A stretch of 64,000 bases of DNA. Source: Mesorhizobium sp. DCY119 (GTDB lineage Bacteria > Pseudomonadota > Alphaproteobacteria > Rhizobiales > Rhizobiaceae). The notes under the pieces are model-generated. The model saw only the letters and a list, made by a program, of their open reading frames with translations. It had not been told where the DNA came from and ran no database searches. Below, piece after piece: positions 25,286 to 35,150 of this stretch (positions within the stretch are counted from its first letter, which is position 1; every line of letters begins with the position of its first letter). The stretch is taken from NCBI RefSeq assembly GCF_003590645.1, contig NZ_CP031834.1, positions 806,001-870,000 of the forward strand, written 5' to 3'. A program made the position numbers and the translations under genes.

Positions 25286-25720
25286 TTATGCTTCGGGTGA
25301 CGTGTCCGGTCCCGGGTCGCCGCCGGCCGCAGCTATCGAAAGCCTGCGCAGATAGTGGTTCCAGCCCTTCTCGTGGCTGTCGCGCTCGTTCTCGTTGGGC
25401 AACCCGCTATGGGTGAAGCGCACCAGTGTGCCGCCATCCTTCTCGACGAGATCGATCTCGACCAGGCTCGATCCCGGCGGCACCTCCTCACGCCCTTCCC
25501 AGCCGAAGCTGTAGGCGAGGCGGTGGATCGGGATCACCTCCGTGAACTGGCCGCGGGCGATGTGCTTGTCGCCGACGCTGACGAGATAGATGCCGCCGGG
25601 GCGGGCCTCAGTGGTCGCCGGGCCGATCCAGCGCGAAATCTTGTCGGGATCGGTGAGGAAGGCGAAGACCGTCGCCTGCGGGGCCGCGATCTGGATCTCG
25701 GTGCGAAGCGTTTCGGGCAT
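25286..25720 (-). CDS. SRPBCC (AHSA1-type) domain protein
   Basis: 144-residue protein with one START-like hydrophobic-pocket fold. MPETLRTEIQIAAPQATVFAFLTDPDKISRWIG is the family's N-terminal strand and helix with the W-x-x motif. The end LVRFTHSGLPNENERDSHEKGWNHYLRRL matches the C-terminal helix of AHSA1-type proteins. It likely binds a small hydrophobic ligand. The start at 25720 is supported by GGAGGAG 6-12 bases upstream; an upstream start at 25765 only adds unconserved residues. No co-transcribed neighbour is evident. Confidence 0.88.
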   Translation of the reverse strand: MPETLRTEIQIAAPQATVFAFLTDPDKISRWIGPATTEARPGGIYLVSVGDKHIARGQFTEVIPIHRLAYSFGWEGREEVPPGSSLVEIDLVEKDGGTLVRFTHSGLPNENERDSHEKGWNHYLRRLSIAAAGGDPGPDTSPEA

Positions 25721-25823
25721 CGGCGGACTCCTCCGGCTCGGGCCAGTGGCAACACTGTAGCCCAATCAGCATGCGGTGCAAGAAAGCGCCCACCGCCTCA
25801 TGACATGCGCCTGACACCATTGC

Positions 25824-26915
25824 ATGATGGCGGCCATGCAACTTCACGCTGCTCTGTCGTTCCTCGTCGATGAGGCGATCGACCTGCCCGGCGCCGACGC
25901 CTTCCTCGCGGCACTCGGCGCGAGGCTCGTCGCCGATGGCGTGCCGCTCGCCGGCGGTTCACTCACCCAGGCAGCGCCGCACCCGATCATCGCGCGGCGC
26001 ACATGGTTGTGGCGCGCCGATACCGGAAGAGTGATCGAGGCGCTGGGCTTCGGTCTCACCGGACCCGCCGATCCCGCTCATGCCAATGTCAGACGCGATT
26101 GGCTGTTGCAACTCGGCACCGAAGCCGTGCAGGAGGATTTCGCCGGCTCTGCTCCCGACGGTGCCGTGCTTGGCTGGGCTGGAGCGCGTCCATTCAGCGA
26201 GCCTGACCTCGAACTGCTGCGCGAGGTGGCCCGCTTTGCCGCAGCGCCGCTTGCCGTGCTTGCTGCGCGCTCGACGCTTGCCGTGCTGCTCGAGACCTAT
26301 CTCGGCCGGCGCAGTGCGGCGCAGGTGCTGGCCGGCAGGCTGCGGCGTGAGCCCGGCGAGACGATCCGCGCAGCACTGCTCTATGCCGACCTGCGCGGCT
26401 TCACCGAGTTGTCGGAAACGACCGCGCCGAGGGAGGTGATCGCAGCGCTCGACGCCTGGTTCGACCGCATCGCCGGCGCGGTCCACGCCTTCGGCGGTGA
26501 GGTGCTGAAGTTCATCGGCGACGGCGTGCTGGCGATTTTTCCGATCGGCGAGCGCGACGCTGCCGCTGCTTGCGACGCGGCGCTGCGCGCGGTGGCGGCC
26601 GCGCGCGCCGGCATGGATCACCTCGACCGCACACGGGTCGCGCAAGGCCTGGCGCCTCTGCCCTTCGGCACGGCGCTCCATATCGGCGAGATGCTGTGGG
26701 GCAATATCGGCACCGCCGACCGGCTGGATTTCACCGCTATCGGCTCTGCCGTGAACCTCGTCAGCCGGTTGGAGGGCCTGTGCCGGCCGCTCGGCCGCCC
26801 GGTGCTGCTTTCGGAGGCGTTTGCAGCGGAAACGCAGCGAGCCCTGATCCCGCTCGGCGAGCACAGGCTGCGTGGCATCGCTGAGCCCTGCGTGGTGTAT
26901 GCGCCAGAGGCGTGA
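25824..26915 (+). CDS. Soluble class III adenylate/guanylate cyclase with N-terminal sensor-like domain
   Basis: 363-residue cytoplasmic protein. The C-terminal half (about residues 188-360) is a class III cyclase: LLYADLRGFTELSE (first metal Asp), GEVLKFIGDGVLAIF (second metal Asp), and TADRLDFTAIGSAVNLVSRLEGL (catalytic Asn-Arg). The N-terminal ~170 residues (including PHPIIARRTWLWRADTGRVIEALGF and FSEPDLELLREVARFAAAPLAVLAAR) look like a sensory or GAF-like domain but match nothing I can name. It is a second cyclase beside the CyaC-like one, probably responding to a different signal. The start may instead be ATG 25836. Confidence 0.88.
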   Translation: MMAAMQLHAALSFLVDEAIDLPGADAFLAALGARLVADGVPLAGGSLTQAAPHPIIARRTWLWRADTGRVIEALGFGLTGPADPAHANVRRDWLLQLGTEAVQEDFAGSAPDGAVLGWAGARPFSEPDLELLREVARFAAAPLAVLAARSTLAVLLETYLGRRSAAQVLAGRLRREPGETIRAALLYADLRGFTELSETTAPREVIAALDAWFDRIAGAVHAFGGEVLKFIGDGVLAIFPIGERDAAAACDAALRAVAAARAGMDHLDRTRVAQGLAPLPFGTALHIGEMLWGNIGTADRLDFTAIGSAVNLVSRLEGLCRPLGRPVLLSEAFAAETQRALIPLGEHRLRGIAEPCVVYAPEA

Positions 26916-27046
26916 GGTAGGTCCTCGTGCACCGCGAAGTTGTCGGACAAGGAATTTCCGTCTCTGGCACTCTCCCTTTGCACGGCTCCCAAAAACATGC
27001 AGACATGGCGCCAGCCTAAAACGCGACGCAGGCGGGTGGAGGAAAT

Positions 27047-28420
27047 ATGGCCGACGTGACAGTTCAGCGCGCCTCCGGTCGCGGCATCTGGGGCTGGATG
27101 TTCTTCGACTGGGCGGCGCAACCGTTCTTCACGGTGGTCACCACCTTCATCTTCGGCCCCTATGTCGTCTCACGCATGGCCAGCGACCCGGCCATGGGGC
27201 AGGCGGCCTGGGGCTACGGCATCGCCGCTGCCGGCTTCGTCATCGCCATATTGTCGCCGGTGCTCGGCTCCATCGCCGACCAGACCGGCCCGCGCAAGCC
27301 GTGGATCGCCTTTTTCGCGGCGATCAAGATCGCGAGCCTGTGCGCGCTGTGGTTTGCCGCTCCCGGCTCGCCGCTGGTGCCGGTGATCCTGTTCTTCTCG
27401 CTGGCATCGGTCGCTGCCGAATTCTCCACCGTGTTCAACGATTCGATGATGCCGCGGCTGGTTTCCAAGGCCGAGATCGGCAAGATCTCCAACATTGCCT
27501 GGGGGCTCGGCTATCTCGGCGGCATGATCGCGCTGATCTTCGTGGTGACGATGCTTGCCGGTTCCCAGGAGACGGGCAAGACGATCATCGGCGTCGATCC
27601 GCTGTTCGGGCTCGATCCCAAGCTCGGCGAGGATGCGCGCGCGACCGGGCCGCTTTCGGCGCTGTGGTATTTCATCTTCATCCTGCCGATGTTCTTCTTC
27701 ACGCCCGACGGCGCCAAGGGCAAGCCGATCGGTCCGGCCGTGCGCGAGGGCCTCGCCGAGTTGAAATCGACGCTGGGCGAGGTGCGCCAGCGCAGCGGCG
27801 TTTTGCGCTTTCTGGTGGCGCGGATGATCTATCAGGACGGCGTCAATGCCGTGCTTGGCCTGGGCGGCGTCTTCGCGGCGGCGATGTTCGGCTGGTCGAT
27901 CACCGAGATCGGCGTTTTCGGCATCATCCTCAATGTCGTCGCGATCTTCGGCTGCTGGATCGCAGCGCGTCTAGATACGGCGTTCGGCTCCAAGACGGTT
28001 GTGATGATTTCGCTGGTGTTCCTGACCATCGCGACGGTGGGTATCGTCTCGACCGGTCCGGGCTTCACGCTGTTCGGCGCGCTGATGCTGCCGGGCGCCG
28101 ATACGGGCGGCCTGTTCGGCACGCCGGCGGAAAAGGCCTACATTCTCTTCGGCCTGCTGATCGGGATCGCCTTCGGCCCGGTCCAGGCCTCGTCGCGCTC
28201 CTATCTGGCGCGCAGCGTCACCGCCGAAGAGGCCGGGCGCTATTTCGGCATCTACGCACTGGCCGGCCGCGCGACGAGTTTCGCCGCGCCGTTTCTGGTG
28301 GCAACGGTGACCGCACTCAGCGGCTCGCCGCGGCTGGGAATGGCGATGATCCTGCTGTTCCTGGTGGTCGGCATGGCTGTGCTGTGGCCGACGCCTTATC
28401 CGGCGGACAAGGTGGATTGA
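27047..28420 (+). CDS. UMF1-type (Atg22-like) MFS transporter
   Basis: 457-residue inner-membrane protein with about 12 helices, of the UMF1 / vacuole effluxer Atg22-like group. WGWMFFDWAAQPFFTVVTTFIFGPYV is the signature N-terminal segment of this group. Other features are SPVLGSIADQTGPRKPWI (motif A-like), SNIAWGLGYLGGMIAL and GPVQASSRSYLARSVTAEEAGRYFGIYALAGRATSF, the family's second signature. Fungal relatives export amino acids from the vacuole; bacterial substrates are not known. It stands alone and is followed by a palindromic repeat. Confidence 0.9.
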   Translation: MADVTVQRASGRGIWGWMFFDWAAQPFFTVVTTFIFGPYVVSRMASDPAMGQAAWGYGIAAAGFVIAILSPVLGSIADQTGPRKPWIAFFAAIKIASLCALWFAAPGSPLVPVILFFSLASVAAEFSTVFNDSMMPRLVSKAEIGKISNIAWGLGYLGGMIALIFVVTMLAGSQETGKTIIGVDPLFGLDPKLGEDARATGPLSALWYFIFILPMFFFTPDGAKGKPIGPAVREGLAELKSTLGEVRQRSGVLRFLVARMIYQDGVNAVLGLGGVFAAAMFGWSITEIGVFGIILNVVAIFGCWIAARLDTAFGSKTVVMISLVFLTIATVGIVSTGPGFTLFGALMLPGADTGGLFGTPAEKAYILFGLLIGIAFGPVQASSRSYLARSVTAEEAGRYFGIYALAGRATSFAAPFLVATVTALSGSPRLGMAMILLFLVVGMAVLWPTPYPADKVD

Positions 28421-28428
28421 GCGCTTAT

Positions 28429-28584
28429 CCCTCCCCCTTGAGGGGAGGGTGCCGAGCGAAGCGAGGTGGGAGGGGGCAAAGCGGCTGATCTTACCTGCTT
28501 CTGATATGCTTCAAGTGGCGCCTCGCGCTTCCGCGGCGACCCCACCCGACCGCTTCGCGGCCACCCTCCCCTCAAGGGGGAGGG
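28429..28584. repeat. GC-rich palindromic intergenic repeat (type A, second copy)
   Basis: Starts CCCTCCCCCTTGAGGGGAGGG and ends with its inverted form CCCTCCCCTCAAGGGGGAGGG, with further paired blocks inside (for example GCGAAGCGAGGTGGGA and the CCCACCCGACCGCTTCGC region). It is related to the copy at 19012-19148. It fills the gap between the convergent MFS and purH genes and could end transcription from both sides. Confidence 0.78.
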
Positions 28585-28593
28585 CAACAGCGC

Positions 28594-30210
28594 TCAATGC
28601 CGGAAATGCCTCACACCCGTAAACACCATGGCGATGCCATGCTCGTCCGCCGCTGCAATCACATCATCGTCGCGCATCGAGCCGCCTGGCTGGATGACGG
28701 CGGTGGCGCCGGCTTCGATGGCTGAAAGCAGGCCATCGGCGAAGGGGAAGAAGGCATCGGAGGCAACGACCGAGCCTTTGGTCAGCGGCTCGGCAAGGCC
28801 TGCCGCCTCGGCTGCGTCCAGTGCCTTGCGGGCGGCGATGCGCGCGGAATCGACCCGGCTCATCTGGCCGGCACCGACGCCCACCGTCGCACCGTCCCTG
28901 ACATAGACGATGGCGTTCGACTTGACGTGCTTGGCGACGCGGAAGGCGAATTTCAGGTCGGCCAGTTCCTGCGCGGTCGGCGCGCGCTTGGTCACGACCT
29001 TGAGCTCGAGCCCGTCGACCACGGCGTTGTCGCGTGACTGCACCAGAAGCCCACCGGCCACCGACTTGACCATGACACCGGCCGTGCGCGGATCGGGCAG
29101 GCCGCCGGTGACGAGAAGACGCAGGTTCTTCTTGGCGGCGATGATCGCCTGTGCTTCCTCGCTGGCACCGGGTGCGATGATGACCTCGGTGAAGGTCTTT
29201 ACGATCTCTTCCGCCGCCTCTGCGTCGAGCAGGCGGTTGACGGCGACGATGCCGCCGAAGGCAGAGACGGGATCGCAGGCCAGTGCCTTGGCATAGGCTG
29301 CCTTCAGCGTTGCGCCTTCAGCGACGCCGCAAGGGTTGGCGTGCTTGATGATGGCCACCGCCGCCGAACCGGCTGGGTCGAACTCGCCGACCAGCTCGAA
29401 GGCCGCGTCGGTGTCGTTGATGTTGTTATAGGAGAGTTGCTTGCCTTGGAGCTGGCGCGCAGTGGCGACGCCCGGGCGCTTTTCGCCGGTGACGTAGAAG
29501 CCGGCCTGCTGGTGCGGGTTCTCGCCATAACGCATGACGTTTTCGAGCTTGCCGCCGAAGGCGCGCCAGGTCGGATGCTCGATGGCCAGTGCCTCGGCAA
29601 ACCAGCCGGAGATGGCTGCATCGTAGGCTGCGGTGCGGGCAAAGGCCTTGGCGGCGAGCTTCTGTCGAAACTCGAAGGACAGGCTGCCGATGTTCATCTC
29701 CAGCGCATTGATCACCGGGGCGTAGTCTTCCGGGTCGGTGACGATGGCGACATAGGCGTGGTTCTTGGCGGATGCGCGCACCATGGCCGGACCGCCTATA
29801 TCGACATTCTCGACGATCGAGGCATAGTCGGCACCGGATTGGCGGACTTCCTCAAACGGGTAGAGATTGACGACGACGAGGTCGATCGGCTCGATGCCGT
29901 GGACGTGCATGGCGTGGACATGCTCGGGGTCGTCGCGCACGCCGAGCAGCGCGCCATGGACCGAGGGGTGCAGTGTTTTCACGCGGCCGTCCATGATCTC
30001 GGGGAAGCCAGTGAGTTCCGAGACGTCGCGCACGGCGATGCCAGCCTCGGCGATCGTCTTGGCGGTACCGCCGGTCGAGACCAGTTCGACGCCGGCTTTT
30101 ACCAGCGCGGCTGCGAAGTCGACCAGGCCGGTCTTGTCGGAGACGGAGAGAAGCGCGCGGCGGACGGGAACGAGATCGGGCGCAGGAATTTTCTTGGAGG
30201 CGACGGCCAT
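28594..30210 (-). CDS. purH: Bifunctional AICAR transformylase / IMP cyclohydrolase
   Basis: 538-residue enzyme of the last two steps of purine synthesis: formylation of AICAR and ring closure to IMP. Residues about 10-145 are the MGS-like cyclohydrolase domain ([41 protein letters not shown], then [17 protein letters not shown]). The rest is the AICARFT domain, with [42 protein letters not shown] (catalytic Lys-His) and [29 protein letters not shown]. Length is normal. In many rhizobia purH lies beside the heparinase-like and rsmB genes, as here, suggesting a conserved cluster rsmB-hep-purH. Confidence 0.97.
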   Translation of the reverse strand: MAVASKKIPAPDLVPVRRALLSVSDKTGLVDFAAALVKAGVELVSTGGTAKTIAEAGIAVRDVSELTGFPEIMDGRVKTLHPSVHGALLGVRDDPEHVHAMHVHGIEPIDLVVVNLYPFEEVRQSGADYASIVENVDIGGPAMVRASAKNHAYVAIVTDPEDYAPVINALEMNIGSLSFEFRQKLAAKAFARTAAYDAAISGWFAEALAIEHPTWRAFGGKLENVMRYGENPHQQAGFYVTGEKRPGVATARQLQGKQLSYNNINDTDAAFELVGEFDPAGSAAVAIIKHANPCGVAEGATLKAAYAKALACDPVSAFGGIVAVNRLLDAEAAEEIVKTFTEVIIAPGASEEAQAIIAAKKNLRLLVTGGLPDPRTAGVMVKSVAGGLLVQSRDNAVVDGLELKVVTKRAPTAQELADLKFAFRVAKHVKSNAIVYVRDGATVGVGAGQMSRVDSARIAARKALDAAEAAGLAEPLTKGSVVASDAFFPFADGLLSAIEAGATAVIQPGGSMRDDDVIAAADEHGIAMVFTGVRHFRH

Positions 30211-30313
30211 GTCGGAGCGGGCCTTTCGAGCTTGGGAGGCGGATGCGCGCGGCCTAGCACAGACGCAAGGTAAATCAAGCTTTGCGGGGCAGAAAATCGG
30301 CCAAAAGGCCCGC

Positions 30314-32038
30314 TCAGTTGTTCTGCGGGTAACCGGCCGAGTGCGTGCGCGTGAACTGCCAGTGCATTTCGGGAAACTGCGACGCCTTGTAGGAGAGCAC
30401 GATCTGGCGGCTGTGGCGCGGCCCGCCGAGGCCGGCGAAGAAAATCGATTCCTCGACCGTCGGCGTCATTTCGCCGGCGGTGAAAAGCCAGTTGTCGGCA
30501 TGGGGTGCTGCCAGCACCAGCCGATCCTTGTCGTCGTGGAAAAGCTCGATATCCGGGTGGATGTGAAAGCGGATGGTGACGAGATCGCGGCCATTGTCGA
30601 GTGGCGGCGCGCCGCGTGAGCGCAGGAAACGGTCGATGCCGGTGAGGATATTGCCATCGGCAGCCAGCGCCATTTCGCGCTCGTGATAGAGGCCGAAGCG
30701 CGCGACATAGCCGTCATGGCTGGCAACGAAACCTTGCGTGCCCTTGCTGTCGGTGCGTTCCGAAGGCACATGGCGCGGCCCGCCGATCAGCGGCGAGCCG
30801 AGCAGGCCGTTGACGCGCGGCGAATGGCTGAAGCGCGCCGACGAGGTGTCGTTGAGCGATGCGGTGGAGTGGGCGGCGGTGGCGCGCGCCAGCGGGCGGA
30901 ATTCCTCCGCTCCGTAGGCGTCGATGCCGGCATTGACGATGAAATGCTGGCGGCCGGAAGACATCTCGAAGGACAGGCAGCCGGCATGTGCCGCTTCCGA
31001 AACTTCGCTGGGCGGCGCAGTGCCTGTGTCGGCAATCACCGTGGTGCCGCCCATCGACAGGCGCTCATAGCCGGAATGCGGGGCGTGAAGCAGCGGCGCG
31101 CCGGCGGTGTCGTCGTGGCGCATGATGGCGGCGATGCGATCGGGAATGGTGACACCCATGCCGTTGAAGCGGGCGATGCTGCCGTCCTGATGGCGGAAGA
31201 AGCGCAGCGCCGGCAGCATGCGGTCGATTGCGCCGATCAGCGCTTCGGGCGGCGTCTCGGCCTGGTTGGCGTAGGTCTGGCGCAGCGGCAGCAGGTCTGC
31301 CAGCAGTTCCAGAACCGCCATCGGATTGCGCGAGATGTGGCCACCGTCGGCAAGGATCTGACGGTTCAGTTCGTCGGCGAGGTTGCGCGTGGCGCTGCGC
31401 AACGCGGTCTGCGGCGCGGGCAGCGACAACGCGGCGAAGGCAAGCGCGATGCGGGTGCGCAGGCGCTCCTCGCCGTCGGGCATTTCGCGGGCCATGGAGC
31501 GCAGATAGCGGATCTGCAGCGCCAGCGATTTCAGGAAGGCGCGGTAGAAGGGGAATTCGGCACCCTGCAGCACGACGGAAGAATGCTGCAGCCATGCGAT
31601 GATGCGCTTGGCGCTGGTCGCCGGTTCCCAGGCGACGCCCGAGATGCGGCCGCCATGGGTGGCGATCCAGTCCGAAACCAGCGCGCGCGCATTGGCGGCG
31701 GCTAGTTCCGTGCCGGCGGCGCGCATATGGCGCAGCCAGCGGAAGCCGTGCAGCGATTTCTGCCAGCCGCGATTGGGCACCTCGATCTGGAACGGCGACT
31801 TGCCGCCGGTCTCGACGAGATGGCCTGAAAGCGGGTAGCGGCCATAATAGATTTCCAGCGCAACCTGCTGGTCGGCGAGCCTGAGATCGGGCGGCGCAAT
31901 CAGCACGCGCTCTGGCGTACGACCGGTATAGCGCCAGCGGTAGACCGGACCGGCGCGCAAGCGACGGCGGGTCTTGCGCCAAAGCTCTTTGGCGACGAGC
32001 GCCCAAAGGCCTGTCGTGTTGCCTGCCGCAATCGACAA
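30314..32038 (-). CDS. Heparinase II/III family protein
   Basis: 574-residue protein of the heparinase II/III-like family. The N-terminal two thirds form the alpha-helical toroid ([47 protein letters not shown]...), and the C-terminal beta-sandwich contains [21 protein letters not shown] and [22 protein letters not shown]. Related enzymes are polysaccharide lyases, but the natural substrate in rhizobia is not known. No signal peptide is obvious. I chose TTG at 32038 because GGAGG lies six bases upstream; a longer frame from TTG 32089 has no ribosome-binding site. It sits between rsmB and purH on one strand. Confidence 0.87.
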   Translation of the reverse strand: MSIAAGNTTGLWALVAKELWRKTRRRLRAGPVYRWRYTGRTPERVLIAPPDLRLADQQVALEIYYGRYPLSGHLVETGGKSPFQIEVPNRGWQKSLHGFRWLRHMRAAGTELAAANARALVSDWIATHGGRISGVAWEPATSAKRIIAWLQHSSVVLQGAEFPFYRAFLKSLALQIRYLRSMAREMPDGEERLRTRIALAFAALSLPAPQTALRSATRNLADELNRQILADGGHISRNPMAVLELLADLLPLRQTYANQAETPPEALIGAIDRMLPALRFFRHQDGSIARFNGMGVTIPDRIAAIMRHDDTAGAPLLHAPHSGYERLSMGGTTVIADTGTAPPSEVSEAAHAGCLSFEMSSGRQHFIVNAGIDAYGAEEFRPLARATAAHSTASLNDTSSARFSHSPRVNGLLGSPLIGGPRHVPSERTDSKGTQGFVASHDGYVARFGLYHEREMALAADGNILTGIDRFLRSRGAPPLDNGRDLVTIRFHIHPDIELFHDDKDRLVLAAPHADNWLFTAGEMTPTVEESIFFAGLGGPRHSRQIVLSYKASQFPEMHWQFTRTHSAGYPQNN

Positions 32039-32144
32039 GAATTTCCTCCAAAAAAGACGTCCGCCCGGCGAGAACGTTATATGATTCAAGATTCTATGCG
32101 AAGTTGAATTTCGCTACCGGCGCGGCCTGGGGATAAGTTGTGAC

Positions 32145-33545
32145 CTACCCAATTCGGGTAAGGCGCGCGGCAAAGAAGCCGTCGAGCCCGGAAATCTCCG
32201 GACGGCCCATATCCATGTCCGCCGGCGTCGTGCGCAAAGTGCCCTTCGGCGTCAGGAACGCGTCAGCGCCCGCAACCTCACCGAGTTGGATCGGATCATC
32301 GGCAACGCCGGGCGTGGCCGCAAGAAAGGCTTCGTAAAGCGCTTCGCCTTCGAGCGGGTCGAGCGAGCAGTTGGAGAAGACGATCCGTCCACCGGGCTTG
32401 ACCAAAGTGATGGCGCGGGCAAGCAGGCGGTACTGCAGGTCGGCCAGTTTTTCGATATCAGCAGGCGATTTCGTCCATGGCACGTCCGGGTGGCGACGCA
32501 CGGTGCCAGTCGACGAGCACGGTGCGTCGAGCAGCACTGCGTCGAAGAGTTCTTCCGGCTCATAGCGCAGGATGTCGGCCTGGGCGGCTGCGGCGGTCAT
32601 GCCTAAGCGCTCAAGGTTCTTCTCCAGCCGGGCGAGCCGGTTCTTCGAGCTGTCGATCGCGGTAACGCGTGCGCCGGCCAGCGCCAGCTGTGCCGTCTTG
32701 CCGCCGGGTGCTGCGCAAAGGTCGGCGACGTGCAAGCCCGAGACATCGCCGAACAGGCGCGCGGGAAGTGCTGCGGCGGCGTCCTGCACCCACCATTCGC
32801 CCTCAGTGAAACCGGGCAGGTCCGGCACATTGGCGGCGAGCCGTTCGACGCGCACCGAGCCGGTGGGCAGCACGATGCCGCCAAGCTTTTCCGCCCAGGA
32901 TTGAGGATCGGATTTCACGGTGAAATCGACAGGGGCTTCGAGGCGATGAGCGGTGAGGATTTTCTTTGCCGCATCTGCGCCATAGCCGGAAACGAGTCGG
33001 GCGCGGAACCATTCCGGCGCGTCGTCGGTCTCGGCCAGCATGGCCGGCAGTTCCTCGGCCTTGCCGCGCGCCAGCGAGCGCAGCACGCCGTTGACAAGGC
33101 CGGAAAAGCGGCCGGTGCGCGGATCGGACTTGGCGTGGGTGACGGCGATATCGACGGCGGCGCTGTCGGGAATGTCGAGGAACAGGATCTGCGCTGCCGC
33201 GACATGCAGGATGTGGGTGAGCGCTGTGGCGTTGGCAGGCAGCGCTTTTTCAAGCCGCGCCGAAATCAGGTTGTCGATGGTGCGGCGGTAGCGCAGCGCG
33301 GTCGCGAGGATCGCCCGCACCAGCGAGCGGTCGCGCATGTCGAGCGCCTTGAACTGCGGATGGCCATGGTCGTGGTCGGTCAGTCCGTCGAGCGAGGTCT
33401 TTGCGTCGATGACGGCTGCCAGCAGCTTTGCCGCCGCCTTGCGCGCGGCGAGGCCGGGCGCATTAGCATCCTCTTGTCTCTGGTATTCCGATTGCCTGAA
33501 TGGTTTCGGTTTGGAGCGCTGACGGTCGTTCACGGTCACGACCAT
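32145..33545 (-). CDS. rsmB: 16S rRNA m5C methyltransferase (RsmB/NOL1/NOP2/Sun family)
   Basis: 466-residue enzyme methylating a cytosine of 16S rRNA. The N-terminal NusB-like domain ([24 protein letters not shown]... [24 protein letters not shown]...) is followed by the Rossmann methyltransferase domain, with SAM motif [16 protein letters not shown] and [20 protein letters not shown]. Two catalytic cysteines lie in [16 protein letters not shown] and [11 protein letters not shown]. The start is placed at ATG 33545, overlapping the 3' end of htpX by ten bases, which suggests co-transcription; an in-frame ORF extends upstream without conservation. Confidence 0.94.
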   Translation of the reverse strand: MVVTVNDRQRSKPKPFRQSEYQRQEDANAPGLAARKAAAKLLAAVIDAKTSLDGLTDHDHGHPQFKALDMRDRSLVRAILATALRYRRTIDNLISARLEKALPANATALTHILHVAAAQILFLDIPDSAAVDIAVTHAKSDPRTGRFSGLVNGVLRSLARGKAEELPAMLAETDDAPEWFRARLVSGYGADAAKKILTAHRLEAPVDFTVKSDPQSWAEKLGGIVLPTGSVRVERLAANVPDLPGFTEGEWWVQDAAAALPARLFGDVSGLHVADLCAAPGGKTAQLALAGARVTAIDSSKNRLARLEKNLERLGMTAAAAQADILRYEPEELFDAVLLDAPCSSTGTVRRHPDVPWTKSPADIEKLADLQYRLLARAITLVKPGGRIVFSNCSLDPLEGEALYEAFLAATPGVADDPIQLGEVAGADAFLTPKGTLRTTPADMDMGRPEISGLDGFFAARLTRIG

Positions 33546-34548
33546 GGGCCTTTCGGCCCGGTCGGGTTGCGGCCCCATGGACCGGAATTCGGCTGCGTCG
33601 GCTTTTCCTCCACGGCGGGCTTTGCGGGAGCTTCCCACGGGCCGGCTTCGCGCGGCTCAGGATTGCGCGGCGCAGGAGCAGGGCGCGCGCCGCCGTTGCC
33701 GCCCATGCCCTGGCGTGCCATCTCCTCCAGCGCAGCGATGCGGTTCTCGGTGTTGGGGTGGGTCGAGAAAAGATTGTCCATGCGCTCGCCGGAAAGAGGA
33801 TTGATGATGAAGAGCGGAGCCATTGCGGGATTGCGCTCTGCGTCGGGGTTGTGGATGCGTTCGACGTTGCGGGCGATCTTGTCAAGGGCTGATGCCAGCC
33901 AGAGCGGATTGCCGCAGATCTCGGCGCCACGCCGATCTGCGGAATATTCGCGCGTGCGGCTGATCGCCATCTGCACCATTCCGGCAGCGAGCGGGGCGAC
34001 GATCATGGCCACCAGCACACCGACGAAGCCGAGCGGATTGTTGTTCTCGCGGTTCCCCCGAAGAAGAAGGCAAAGTTGCCGAGCATGGAAATCGCGCCGG
34101 CAAGGGTCGCGGTGATCGTCATGGTCAGCGTGTCGCGATACTGGACATGGGCAAGCTCATGCGCCATCACGCCGGCCACTTCCTCATGCGACAGCCGCTG
34201 CAGCAGGCCGGTGGAGGCGGCAACCGCCGCGTTCTGCGGGTTGCGCCCGGTGGCGAATGCGTTGGGCTGTGGGTTGTCGATGAGATAGACCTTCGGCATC
34301 GGCAGGCCGGCGCGTTCGGCCAGCGCACGCACGATACCGTAATATTCGGGCGCATTCTTCTCGTCGACCTCGACGGCATGGTTCATGCGCAGAACCATCT
34401 TGTCGGCGTTCCAGTAGCTGTAGAGGTTCATGGCGGCCGCCATCATGAAGGCGATCATCATGCCGCCCGAGCCGCCGATGGCGTAGCCGACGGCCATGAA
34501 CAGCGCGGTCATGAAGGCCAGCAGCATTGCGGTTCGCATGATGTTCAT
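33536..34548 (-). pseudogene. htpX: Zinc metalloprotease HtpX, interrupted by a one-base frameshift
   Basis: HtpX is an inner-membrane heat-shock protease that removes misfolded membrane proteins with FtsH. The first frame (34548 to 34003) gives residues 1-165, with two N-terminal helices and HELAH at residues 130-134, then leaves the family sequence after NFAFFFGG. The rest ([48 protein letters not shown]...) continues in another frame to 33536. The shift falls at a run of five C (34055-34059; G on the coding strand), where six would restore the frame. The first part alone lacks the third zinc ligand and the last helices, so it would be inactive. It may be a true mutation or a sequencing error. 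Confidence 0.9.
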
Positions 34549-34658
34549 TCTTCGGCTCCGTAAACGCGCGCAAGGAAGGGGTCGATACGCGATAAAACTT
34601 CGCTATATGATGGGTAAGAATTGGTCCGGTTTCAATCATCTGCCGCGGGAGTTCGCGA

Positions 34659-34880
34659 ATGACCGAGAACACAACCGAAAGTAACGGAACGGTCGTCGAG
34701 CCTGTTGAACGCAAGGCGCTGTCGCCGGCTGCCGAACGCGCGCTGAAGGAAGCGGAGGCGCGACGCCAGGCCTACAAGAAGCAGGAGGCTGCCCTGCCAC
34801 GCGAGATCGGCGGCCGCGGCGGCAACGAGCCGGTGCGCTACGGCGACTGGGAGATAAAGGGTCTGGCGAGCGATTTCTGA
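34659..34880 (+). CDS. DUF1674 (SDHAF4-like) protein
   Basis: 73-residue protein that ends GGRGGNEPVRYGDWEIKGLASDF, the highly conserved C-terminal motif of the DUF1674 family, which includes the eukaryotic succinate dehydrogenase assembly factor SDHAF4. By analogy it may help mature the flavoprotein subunit of succinate dehydrogenase. The N-terminal half is charged and probably disordered. It is divergent from htpX (110 bases between starts) and followed by a long palindromic repeat. Confidence 0.9.
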   Translation: MTENTTESNGTVVEPVERKALSPAAERALKEAEARRQAYKKQEAALPREIGGRGGNEPVRYGDWEIKGLASDF

Positions 34881-34900
34881 GGATGGGTTGTAGGGAAAAA

Positions 34901-35048
34901 CCCCTCTCCGTCGCGCTTCGCGCGCCACCTCTCCCCATTACATGGGGCGAGGAACCAGCACTCGCGGAGGTCGCGGCCTCACAGAACTTGGGTTCCTCGC
35001 CCCACAAAGTGGGGAGAGGTGGCTCGGCGAAGACGAGACGGAGAGGGG
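34901..35048. repeat. Long inverted repeat (type B), arms of about 57 bp
   Basis: The left arm runs from CCCCTCTCCGTC at 34901 to GGGGCGAGGAACC; the right arm is its near-complete inverse, from GGTTCCTCGCCCC to GACGGAGAGGGG at 35048. Each arm holds an inner small hairpin (CCCCATTACATGGGG; CCCCACAAAGTGGGG). The arms could form one long cruciform. It lies between the DUF1674 and transglutaminase-like genes and differs in sequence from the type A elements. Confidence 0.85.
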
Positions 35049-35150
35049 AATTCTAACCGTCCTCTGCCGTTCATCAGCCGCATCCCCGGAACGATAGCCG
35101 GCATTGTGCGTTGAGGGTAAAATCTTCTCTCAAGATCGCGAGGTAGCGCC

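Noticed and set aside
34003-34060. Programmed ribosomal frameshifting in htpX
   Set aside because: No slippery heptamer with a downstream pseudoknot is evident, and HtpX is not known to use it; a single-base loss in a homopolymer is simpler.
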